In this document: in pieces, positions 1 to 7,406 of the stretch | How the letters are laid out: every line of letters begins with the position of its first letter | Position numbering within the stretch: the stretch's first letter is position 1 | NCBI RefSeq assembly: GCF_019041915.1 | Contig: NZ_JAHPYF010000005.1 | Span: 62,001-126,000, forward strand | DNA length: 64,000 nucleotides | DNA from: Collinsella sp. MSK.8.10 | GTDB taxonomy: Bacteria > Actinomycetota > Coriobacteriia > Coriobacteriales > Coriobacteriaceae | Direction: 5' to 3' | Position numbers and translations under genes: made by a program | Notes under the pieces: model-generated | The model's database searches: none | Told to the model about the DNA's origin: nothing | What the model saw: only the letters and a program-made list of their open reading frames with translations

Positions 1-246
1 GACGATGGGGCAAGAACGAACGCCGTCCTGAACCTCGTTGGCGAGCTCGAGCGTGGTCTCGATGCTCTCGGACGTTGCGGAGGCGAGGAACGAGCATGTA
101 TTGACGATGGCAATATCGGCATCCTGCGGGTCGAATGCCTCCTCGTAGCCTGCGGCGGTCAAAAGAGAACGCATGCGGTCGGTGTCAACCTCGTTCTTAG
201 CGCACCCGAGGGTGATGTAGAGCACAGAGCCCAACGGTGTATCCAT
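1..246 (-). CDS. rimO: Ribosomal protein S12 methylthiotransferase RimO, N-terminal part
   Basis: This is the first 82 codons of a MiaB/RimO-family radical-SAM methylthiotransferase; the rest lies beyond the left edge. The ATG at 244-246 is preceded by an AAAGGA-type site. The N-terminal MTTase domain is recognisable from LGCAKNEVDTDRM at residues 13-25, with Cys15 as the first cluster ligand, and from NTCSF with Cys51 as the second. The CAKN form rather than CxxN suggests RimO, which thiomethylates an aspartate of ribosomal protein S12, over MiaB or the separate MtaB encoded at 13928. It follows yajQ by 27 bases and is probably co-transcribed. The SAM and TRAM domains cannot be checked here. 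Confidence 0.85.
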   Translation of the reverse strand, partial: MDTPLGSVLYITLGCAKNEVDTDRMRSLLTAAGYEEAFDPQDADIAIVNTCSFLASATSESIETTLELANEVQDGVRSCPIV

Positions 247-273
247 GTTGGAGAGCGGTCCTTTCGAATGATA

Positions 274-771
274 TTAGCGGTAGTTGGTGAACTGTAGCGG
301 CTGGCCGTAGTCCTGGTCGCGCAGGAACTGGATCACGGTCTGCAACGCGTCCTTCGAAGCAGAGGAAACACGCAGCTTATCGGCCTCGATGGTCACCTTG
401 ACCTTGAGCTTTTGATCCTTGATGTCCTTATTGATATTCTTGGCGGTCGCCTGGTCGATACCCTCGACGATATGGCCGAGCACGCGCACGGTGCCGCCCG
501 ATGCCGCCTGCGGAGCATCCCAGGACACGGCCTTGAGGTCGATGCCGCGCTTGATGAGCTTGGAGCTCAGCACGTCGATAATCTGCTTGGAGACAAAGTC
601 GGCCGGGGCGTTGATCGTAAAGAGCTTGTCGCCCTTCGAAAGCTCGATCGTGGCGCCGGAATCCTTAAGGTCATAGCGCTGGGAAATCTCGCGCGTGGTC
701 TGCTGAAAGGCGTTGTCGACCTCTTGCATGTTGACCTCGGACACGACGTCGAAGCTGGAATCTTTAGCCAT
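274..771 (-). CDS. yajQ: YajQ family nucleotide-binding protein
   Basis: A 165-residue YajQ/UPF0234 protein of full family length. It opens with the typical SSFDVVSEVNMQEVDNAF block and ends with QFTNYR, matching the two-ferredoxin-fold-domain family. Members bind nucleotides, RNA or cyclic-di-GMP; which ligand applies here cannot be read from sequence. The ATG at 769-771 follows an AAAGGAAACATC leader, a normal ribosome-binding site. It sits 26 bases after the RodZ-like gene and 27 bases before rimO, so all three probably share a transcript with ftsK and rnj. Cytoplasmic; no signal peptide or membrane segment. Confidence 0.88.
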   Translation of the reverse strand: MAKDSSFDVVSEVNMQEVDNAFQQTTREISQRYDLKDSGATIELSKGDKLFTINAPADFVSKQIIDVLSSKLIKRGIDLKAVSWDAPQAASGGTVRVLGHIVEGIDQATAKNINKDIKDQKLKVKVTIEADKLRVSSASKDALQTVIQFLRDQDYGQPLQFTNYR

Positions 772-797
772 GATGTTTCCTTTCGCGTACGAGCGGC

Positions 798-2309
798 TTA
801 GTAGCTATCGTACGAATAGTCGGTAGAATCGGTGGGCGTCTGACCGTCAGTTGCGGTATCGGCGCCATCCGCGGACTGGGCATCGGTAACGTCGGTGGTA
901 TCGGCACCATCGGTGGTGTCGGTACCATCAGAACTTTCACCATTCTCGGAATCAGTCGTCTCCTTCTTGGGAACGGTGATCGTCACACGCGCCACGCCCG
1001 AGGTCTTGGTGTCGTAACGGACCTTTTCACCGTTCTTGGTAACGGTGACATCGGAAGGCTTGGACGTGGTGATCTCGATCGAGGACTCGGGCGTGTACTC
1101 CTGCTCAAAGGGGCCAGTCGCTTGGGCGCCATAGACCGACTTGCCGTCGACCTTGACCTCAATCCACGCGGTCTTTCCCTTGGCAACGGAGACTTTGACC
1201 TTCGTGACCTCGTTCTCTTCCTTCTTGGCCGTCGTCTTGGTAGCGTCCGAGTCAGTCGACTCATCCGTCGCCTCATCGGTGTCTTCGTCCTCGTCGACCG
1301 TTTCGGTCTTCTTAGAAGACTTCTTGGTCGTCGTCTTGGTAGCAGTGGGCGTCTCGGGCGTGGTCTCGGGCGCCGAAGATGCGCAGCCGCGCAGAAGCAC
1401 CACGATGAGCACAATCAACAGCAGCGCAACGGCACCGATGCCGGCGTAGACGATACGCGGATCGAGCCCGTTGTTTTGAGGAGTACGTGATCCGCCGCGT
1501 CCACGACTGGAACTGCTGCGGCCGCCTCCCTGAGGCATACGACCACGATTGCTATCGGAACGGCCACGATAGCCACCCTGGCCCTGAAGGCTGCGCTGAC
1601 CCGAGCGGGGCGCAAGTTCACCGCGGCCTTGATAGCCACGCTGTCCCGCACGCGGAGCCGAAGAGCGCTGGCCATACGGCTGCGATTGAGAGCGAAGACG
1701 CGGCGTCACCTGTGTGGTATCGGCATCCGCATAGCCACCGCGAGAGCGTCCGGTGGAGACACCACGGTAACCGCGATCGGAATAGCCGCCGTCGCCGTAG
1801 CCGGCACGAGGGTCACGCGCCACGCCGCGAGCAGCGGGGAGTGCGCGGTCCTCGGGCATCGGCGTACTGCGGAACCGGTCACGCTGCGAGCGAATCTCCT
1901 CGCCCGAACCCGTCTCGGTAATATAACCGGCCTGCTGAGGACGCTGTCCATAGCGGGTCGAACGACCGCCCTGAACCATCAGGAAGCGCCCGTTATCGAC
2001 CGAGGAACGCGAATTAACGTAGCCGGCGGCGTCCTGAAAACGACCGCCCTGCTGCGACGTCTCGCGTTCGTATGCCATCAGATCGTCAAAGTAGGCATTG
2101 ACGACCTCGCGCGGATTGAGGCCCAAAAAGCGAGCATAACTCGAAATCATGCCCTGCGCATAGCCGCGCGGCGGCATCGAAGCAAAGTTACCGGTCTCGA
2201 AAAACTCGATGATCTGCGGCCTGATTTTGATGGTGTTGGCGACTTGCTGAATGGAAAGGCCCATTCGGCGACGCTGCTCAAGCAGCATGTCACCAAAGCG
2301 TGCAGCCAT
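798..2309 (-). CDS. RodZ-like membrane protein with N-terminal HTH
   Basis: A 503-residue protein with RodZ architecture. A helix-turn-helix domain covers about residues 1-75 (QRRRMGLSIQQVANTIKI, then GYAQGMISSYARFLGL). A long Arg/Gly/Ser/Gln-rich linker runs to about 285. One membrane segment (about 286-308) ends in a Cys. An acidic Thr/Asp/Ser stretch follows, then a C-terminal beta-rich domain about 370-450, and a low-complexity Asp/Thr tail. RodZ links the MreB cytoskeleton to the wall-elongation machinery; that role is inferred from architecture only, since no mreB is in view. Its ATG overlaps the ftsK stop as TGATG, implying translational coupling. Confidence 0.75.
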   Translation of the reverse strand: MAARFGDMLLEQRRRMGLSIQQVANTIKIRPQIIEFFETGNFASMPPRGYAQGMISSYARFLGLNPREVVNAYFDDLMAYERETSQQGGRFQDAAGYVNSRSSVDNGRFLMVQGGRSTRYGQRPQQAGYITETGSGEEIRSQRDRFRSTPMPEDRALPAARGVARDPRAGYGDGGYSDRGYRGVSTGRSRGGYADADTTQVTPRLRSQSQPYGQRSSAPRAGQRGYQGRGELAPRSGQRSLQGQGGYRGRSDSNRGRMPQGGGRSSSSRGRGGSRTPQNNGLDPRIVYAGIGAVALLLIVLIVVLLRGCASSAPETTPETPTATKTTTKKSSKKTETVDEDEDTDEATDESTDSDATKTTAKKEENEVTKVKVSVAKGKTAWIEVKVDGKSVYGAQATGPFEQEYTPESSIEITTSKPSDVTVTKNGEKVRYDTKTSGVARVTITVPKKETTDSENGESSDGTDTTDGADTTDVTDAQSADGADTATDGQTPTDSTDYSYDSY

Positions 2310-5083
2310 CAGAATCCTCCAAACTCACGATCTTCACGTGCCATCTCGGCATCGACAGACTCCAGCGCGGCAAGCCCCTCCTCGTCCAACAGGACCTCGC
2401 GCGGCTTAGAACCGTCGGGCGGGCCGACGACACCCTTTTCTTCCAGCATATCCATAATACGCCCGGCACGCGCATAGCCAACCTTCAGACGACGCTGCAG
2501 GCCAGATGTGGAGCCAAGCTGCGATTCCACCACAATATGGGCGGCTTCCCAAATGAGCGGATCATCGTCTTGCGGCTCGGCGACTCCGGTACGGACAATG
2601 CCGCCGCCACCCGCCATGGACATGGAAGCGGGCGCCACGGCAGACAGGATCTCCTCGTGGTAGTCGGGCTCGCTCTGCGACTTGACGAACTCGACGATCT
2701 CGTTGATTTCATCATCCGAGACAAAGCAGCCCTGGATACGGCGGGGCTTGCCCCAGTCGACCTTAGAGAACAGCATGTCGCCCAAACCGGTGAGCTTTTC
2801 GGCACCCATCTGGTCGATGATGACGCGCGAGTCGATGCCCGTGGCGACGTTAAAGGCGATGCGGTTGGTGATGTTGGCCTTGATGAGGCCCGTCACAACG
2901 TTGGAGCTCGGACGCTGCGTAGCCACGATGAGGTGAATACCGGCAGCACGGCCCAGCTGAGCAATACGCACGATCGAGGCCTCGACATCCTTACCGGCGA
3001 CCATCATCAGGTCCGAGAGCTCGTCGATGATGATGACCAGGTAGGGCATCTTTTGCGGCGGGTTATCGTAATGCTCAAACTCGCCGGCGGCCTGCTTTTC
3101 GTTGTAGGTCGAGATCTTACGCACGTTGAGACGCTCGAAGACCTTCAGGCGACGCTCCATCTCGGACACGGCCCATTGCAGAGCGCTCGCGGCCTGCTTG
3201 GGCTCGGTCACTACAGGCACGTAAAGATGCGGCAGACCGTTATAGCCCGCAAGCTCGACGCGCTTGGGGTCGACCATGATCAGGCGAACGTCCTCGGGAA
3301 GGGCGCGCATGAGCAAGGTCGTGATGATGGAGTTGATCATGACCGACTTACCGGAACCCGTGGTACCGGCGATCAGCAGGTGGGGCATCTTGGCAAGGTC
3401 GGCGACGACCGGCGTACCCTCGGCATCTCGACCGATGGCGAGCTCGAGCGGACCGCCCTTCACATAGGGAAGCACGTCGCCCAGGTTGACGTTCTGGCGC
3501 TTGCGATTGGGGATCTCGATACCCACAAGCGAGGTGCCGGGGATCGGGGCAAAGATACGCACGGACTGGGCAGCAAGCGATAGCGCGATATCGTCCTCGA
3601 GGCTCGAAATCTTGCTCACGCGCTCGCCCTCGCCAGGTTGCAGCTTAAAGGTCGTCACCGTGGGGCCGGCGATCCAGCCGACCACGCGGGCACTACGACC
3701 AAACTCCAGCAAGGTGGACTGAAGCGACTCGGCAGTCTGTTCCAGCTCCTTGTCAGAAGACGCAGAGGAAGCCGACTGCGGGTTGGCATGCAGAATCTCA
3801 AGTGGCGGAAGTTTGAGGCCGTCCTCTTCTTCGCCCTCGTTATCTGCGGCGCCGCCGTCCGCTCCCCCATCGCTAGCCGCAGCCGATTCGACAGCACTCA
3901 AGGCAGGCGCATCGGCAACCTTGGGATGCTTCAAGAAGTCGGGGATCTGAGGTGCTGCCGAGACAGGATTCACGGCAAACGGCGGCTCGGACTCGTCGAT
4001 CTTATCGGGGTCGTCTTCCATCGAAAGCTGACCGGTTACCTGGTCGCGCTTTGCATGGCGACGCGGCAGCAAAGTTGTCTTTGCGGTCTCAATCAGACCC
4101 TCGTCGTCCTCGTCATCGCCCTCGGTGAGCTCAATCTCGCTATCGGACCAAGACGGATCGGGCTCACTTGTATTCAACTTGGGTGTGGCCTTGCTCTTCT
4201 TGGCATGACGGCGCGGCAGCAGCGTCGTCTTAGCGCGCTCAGCCTCCACGGCATCGGACACGTCGACAAACGGATCCTCGTCGTCATCGTCCAAAACCGG
4301 GTCCACATCATTGCCCATGACCGTGGTCACGGCCGCATCGGAGCCCTTTTGACGCAGAATGCTCAGGTGCGGACGGGCGACGCCGGGAACCGACAGGGCC
4401 TCTTCGTCGCCCCACGGGCTCGCGTTGACATCGGCACGATGGCGCTCGGCAAAATCGGCAGCGCGATCGCGTGCGGAGCGCAAAACGCCGCCCACCGAAA
4501 AGCCGATAATGACCAAACCAACGACGACAAGCCCCAGCAAGACAACCATAGCGATAGGTTTACCCAGGGCGTTTTGCAAGGCACTTGCGATAAAGGCACC
4601 AATGTAGCCGCCCGAGGCAGAAAGGTTCTGCTGCGCAAACATGAGATCGCACGAATCGCTCGTACCCGGCACCATCAGCGACAGGATAGAGACAATGGCC
4701 ACAAAGACCACGGCGCCACCCGCGACCGAGCGAATGTTGAGCGGCGAGTCCTCACCCAAAAAGAGCGTGGCGGCAAACAGCAAGATGACGATCGGCAGCA
4801 CGTAGGCGCCCAGGCCAAAGCCAAGGTGGTAGAAACCGGCAACCGCAGCTGTCACGGGAGCCGTTGCCGGGGAAATCACGGCAATGAAGGATGCAATCGC
4901 CAAAACGGCAATGACCACGCCGGCGATATCGCGATTGGCCGAAGGCTCGACCAGGGGCTCGAACTCACCGAACTCGGCCTCGTGGTCCTTATTGGCACGC
5001 AGATGGGAACCGGCACCCTTAGCAGATGCCGGCTGGTTGTTGGCTTTGTTGCCTTTGGCGTTTTGTGCAGATCCGCGCGCCAA
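2309..5083 (-). CDS. ftsK: DNA translocase FtsK/SpoIIIE
   Basis: A 924-residue septal DNA translocase that pumps chromosome DNA through the closing septum. Four membrane segments lie at about residues 55-220, followed by a long acidic linker to about 450 and the alpha/beta motor. Walker A GTTGSGKS is at 573-580 and Walker B is LVIIIDELSDLMM. The C-terminal winged-helix gamma domain is present (LQRRLKVGYARAGRIMDMLEEKGVVGP). The start is TTG at 5081-5083 with GGAGG six bases upstream, inside the end of rnj. Oddity: the linker carries the 12-residue motif AKTTLLPRRHAK twice (284-295 and 334-345). It probably shares a transcript with rnj upstream and the RodZ-like gene downstream. Confidence 0.95.
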   Translation of the reverse strand: MARGSAQNAKGNKANNQPASAKGAGSHLRANKDHEAEFGEFEPLVEPSANRDIAGVVIAVLAIASFIAVISPATAPVTAAVAGFYHLGFGLGAYVLPIVILLFAATLFLGEDSPLNIRSVAGGAVVFVAIVSILSLMVPGTSDSCDLMFAQQNLSASGGYIGAFIASALQNALGKPIAMVVLLGLVVVGLVIIGFSVGGVLRSARDRAADFAERHRADVNASPWGDEEALSVPGVARPHLSILRQKGSDAAVTTVMGNDVDPVLDDDDEDPFVDVSDAVEAERAKTTLLPRRHAKKSKATPKLNTSEPDPSWSDSEIELTEGDDEDDEGLIETAKTTLLPRRHAKRDQVTGQLSMEDDPDKIDESEPPFAVNPVSAAPQIPDFLKHPKVADAPALSAVESAAASDGGADGGAADNEGEEEDGLKLPPLEILHANPQSASSASSDKELEQTAESLQSTLLEFGRSARVVGWIAGPTVTTFKLQPGEGERVSKISSLEDDIALSLAAQSVRIFAPIPGTSLVGIEIPNRKRQNVNLGDVLPYVKGGPLELAIGRDAEGTPVVADLAKMPHLLIAGTTGSGKSVMINSIITTLLMRALPEDVRLIMVDPKRVELAGYNGLPHLYVPVVTEPKQAASALQWAVSEMERRLKVFERLNVRKISTYNEKQAAGEFEHYDNPPQKMPYLVIIIDELSDLMMVAGKDVEASIVRIAQLGRAAGIHLIVATQRPSSNVVTGLIKANITNRIAFNVATGIDSRVIIDQMGAEKLTGLGDMLFSKVDWGKPRRIQGCFVSDDEINEIVEFVKSQSEPDYHEEILSAVAPASMSMAGGGGIVRTGVAEPQDDDPLIWEAAHIVVESQLGSTSGLQRRLKVGYARAGRIMDMLEEKGVVGPPDGSKPREVLLDEEGLAALESVDAEMAREDREFGGF

Positions 5084-5084
5084 A

Positions 5085-6755
5085 CTAAACCTCCATGACG
5101 ACCGGGATGATCATCGGACGGGTGCGCGTACGGCTCCAGATGAAGTTGGAGAGCGAATCGCGCACGGCCTTGCGAATAGCATCGGATCCGCTGCTGGTAA
5201 AGCTAAACTTGCCCTTCTCGATCGTCTTCATGATGGCTGCGGAGGCATCCTCGGAGAACTGATCGTCGATGGCAAACGAAACACCGCGGCCCGAGAACTC
5301 GATAGCCTCGATCTTCTTGTGCTTGAGCGAGACGATGGCAACGGCCGTGACCATGCCGTCGTTGGCAAGCTTTTGGCGATCGCGCAGGACGATGGGATCG
5401 GTGTCGCCGATGCGCAGACCGTCGACATAGACGACGCCGGACTCGACGGGCGCACCGCGCTTGACGATACCGCCGCGCATCTCGAGCGTATCACCGTTAT
5501 CGAGGATAAAGATGTGATCGTCCTTAAGGCCCATCTTGCGGGCGAGCTGGGCATGGGCGCGCAGGTGCACGGCCTCGCCGTGAACCGGCATAAAGTAGGT
5601 GGGCTTGGCCATGGCCATCAGGAGCTTGAGCTCCTCCTGGCTGCCGTGGCCCGAGACGTGGACGAGGGCACGGGACTTATCCCAGACGTCGCAGCCAAGC
5701 TTGGCCAGGCTGTTGACGACCTGCTGGACGGCCTTCTCGTTGCCGGGAACAGGAGTTGCCGAGAGAATGACGGTATCGCCCTCGTGGATGGAAAGCGTCT
5801 TGTGCTCGCCGTTGGCCATGCGGGACAAGGCCGACAGCGGCTCGCCTTGCGAACCGGTGCACATGACGACGATCTTGTCGTCGGGCAGGTTATCGATATC
5901 GAAGGCATCGATGATATCGGCATCTTCGATATTGAGGTAGCCCAGCTCGCGCGCCACGCGGGTGTTGGTGAGCATGGAACGTCCAGTCACGACGACCTTG
6001 CGGCCGCACTTGCGAGCGGCGTCGCAGATCTGCTGCAGGCGATGGATGTGGCTCGAGAACGAAGCGACGAACACGCGGCCCGGGGCGTTTTTGATGGCGT
6101 GCAACAGGTTGGGGCCAACTTCGGCCTCGGACTTAGTAAAGCCGGGAACCGTGGCGTTGGTGGAGTCGGAAAGCAGCAGGTCGATGCCCTGCTTGGCAAA
6201 GCGGCTGATGGCGGCATAGTCGGGCGTGACGCCGTCGATGGGCGTCTGGTCGAGCTTAAAGTCGCCCGTGTGCATAACGGTGCCCTGATTGGTGCGAATA
6301 AACACGCCCAAAGCACCCGGAATGGAGTGCGTCATGGAGAAGAAATCGAGCGAGATGCCACCGAGATTGACGTGGCTGCCGCCCTTGACCTCGCGGAACT
6401 TGGGCGCACGAATGCGGAACTCGGAGAGCTTGCCCTCGATAAAACCGAGCGTCAGCTTGCTCGAGAAGATGGGCACCTTGTTGTTGAGGTCCTGCAGCAG
6501 GTACGGAAGCGAACCGGTGTGGTCCTCGTGACCGTGGGTGACGACGATGCCGCGGAGCTTCTCCTCGTTCTCCAGGACATAGGTGTAGTCGGGAAGCACC
6601 AGGTCGATACCGGGCTGGGAATCGTCGGGGAACATGAGGCCGGCGTCGACGAGCACCATGTCGTCGCCGCACTCGAAGACCGTCATATTCTTGCCGATGC
6701 CGTCAAGGCCGCCGAGCGGGATGATCTTCAAGGGAGATGATTTTTTAGCTGCCAT
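5085..6755 (-). CDS. rnj: Ribonuclease J
   Basis: A 556-residue metallo-beta-lactamase/beta-CASP ribonuclease with 5'-3' exo- and endonuclease activity in mRNA decay and rRNA maturation. The zinc motif HGHEDHTG is at residues 74-81. LLSDSTNA, the beta-CASP domain with GSQGEP, and the PVHGE motif follow. The frame is open further upstream, but homology begins at MAAKKSSPLKIIPLGGLDGIG. The ATG at 6753-6755 has an AAAGGAAAC site upstream, so that start is chosen. The ftsK start follows one base after its stop. Only one RNase J is seen, in a stretch that also holds pnp, rnhB and ybeY. Confidence 0.93.
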   Translation of the reverse strand: MAAKKSSPLKIIPLGGLDGIGKNMTVFECGDDMVLVDAGLMFPDDSQPGIDLVLPDYTYVLENEEKLRGIVVTHGHEDHTGSLPYLLQDLNNKVPIFSSKLTLGFIEGKLSEFRIRAPKFREVKGGSHVNLGGISLDFFSMTHSIPGALGVFIRTNQGTVMHTGDFKLDQTPIDGVTPDYAAISRFAKQGIDLLLSDSTNATVPGFTKSEAEVGPNLLHAIKNAPGRVFVASFSSHIHRLQQICDAARKCGRKVVVTGRSMLTNTRVARELGYLNIEDADIIDAFDIDNLPDDKIVVMCTGSQGEPLSALSRMANGEHKTLSIHEGDTVILSATPVPGNEKAVQQVVNSLAKLGCDVWDKSRALVHVSGHGSQEELKLLMAMAKPTYFMPVHGEAVHLRAHAQLARKMGLKDDHIFILDNGDTLEMRGGIVKRGAPVESGVVYVDGLRIGDTDPIVLRDRQKLANDGMVTAVAIVSLKHKKIEAIEFSGRGVSFAIDDQFSEDASAAIMKTIEKGKFSFTSSGSDAIRKAVRDSLSNFIWSRTRTRPMIIPVVMEV

Positions 6756-6943
6756 AGGTGAGTGTTGTTTCCTTTCTTCGAAACGGGTCTGGAACAACCG
6801 ACGGGGCGCTTCTGGCAAACCGACCGCCGGGAACGTACAAACATGCATCGCAGAGTCGATGCAGTAACCTCAGTATGATACCCATTTGTACCAATACAGA
6901 CCACCCATGCATCAAAGCCCCATCTGAACTGGTCAATCCCGCC
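6756..6943 (-). promoter_or_regulatory. Upstream region of rnj, weak promoter candidate
   Basis: This 188-base gap holds the rnj 5' untranslated region. A TATCAT box at 6875-6880 (minus strand) could be a -10, but the best -35 at 17 bases spacing, TGGTCT, matches only half the consensus. A small GCATCG/CGATGC dyad lies at 6845-6862. No open reading frame here has coding character or a good ribosome-binding site. The assignment is tentative. Confidence 0.3.
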
Positions 6944-7084
6944 GGTCTGGTCTCAGCGGGCCCGGCACGGGCTAAGTTTCCTGCTCTACAGTCCTGCGCA
7001 AGACGGAAAGCACATTAAGTGCTTTCCTTTGCGTGCGGAACTCGCGATAAACTTAACCCGTGCAGGGCCCGCTGAGACCAGACC
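6944..7084 (+). repeat. Structured inverted-repeat element A
   Basis: The ends (6944-6979 and 7049-7084) form 36-base arms with two mismatches. Inside lies a 90-base core (6970-7059) that aligns without gaps to the reverse complement of element B. The core contains a perfect nine-base apical hairpin (7005-7013 with 7019-7027) closed by the loop ATTAA, and two long segments identical in both elements, starting AAGTTTCCTGCTCTACAG and GCGGAACTCGCGATAAAC. It could be a structured RNA, a MITE-like repeat or a protein-binding palindrome. I do not recognise a named family. The orientation given is that of the core as written here. Confidence 0.85.
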
Positions 7085-7211
7085 TGACAATTAGGGACAG
7101 GTTTATTTTGGTAGGTTTTATCTGGGGATATGCCGAGAGTGCAGGTATCGACGGTTCAGAAAAAAAGAAACTGAATAGACTATCTGACAAAATCGCAACC
7201 CGCACCAACCA
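7085..7211. other. Spacer between elements A and B, no gene seen
   Basis: These 127 bases are more AT-rich than the surroundings and carry no credible coding frame. Two small signals are present: a GGGACAG word at 7094-7100, like the boxes flanking the transposase at 35326, and a TTCAG/CTGAA dyad around an A-rich run near 7155-7175. Neither is enough to assign a function. The stretch could be the remnant of a sequence once carried between two inverted elements. Confidence 0.5.
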
Positions 7212-7360
7212 GCCCTTTTGCTATTCCCGGCGGGGTCCGCGGGTAAAGTTTATCGCGAGTTCCGCACGAACAGGAGGCCACTTAATGTGGCCTCCGTCGT
7301 GAGCAGGACTGTAGAGCAGGAAACTTTGCCCGCGGACCCCGCCGGGAATAGCAAAAGGGC
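7212..7360 (-). repeat. Structured inverted-repeat element B
   Basis: The 40-base arms (7212-7251 and 7321-7360) have one mismatch. The core (7241-7330, read on the minus strand) is the second copy of the 90-base core of element A. Of 12 differences between the copies, three pairs fall in the apical stem and one pair in the outer stem, and each pair keeps complementarity. The outer arms share no sequence with those of element A. The right arm overlaps the T-run of the pnp terminator, so the element begins essentially where pnp transcription should end. Confidence 0.85.
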
Positions 7361-7383
7361 GACCCCTGTCCGGAGTCGCCCTT
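7353..7383 (-). terminator. Intrinsic terminator of pnp
   Basis: A hairpin with arms AAGGGCGAC and GTCGCCCTT, read on the minus strand 24 bases past the pnp stop and followed by TTTT. It should end the pnp transcript before elements B and A, unless read-through occurs. Confidence 0.75.
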
Positions 7384-7406
7384 GTTGAGCTGCTTATGTG
7401 TAGCTG

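Noticed and set aside
6944..7360. Treating the two elements as ordinary terminators
   Set aside because: Their stems are 36-40 bases with long conserved internal segments and no external T run. A normal pnp terminator exists beside element B.
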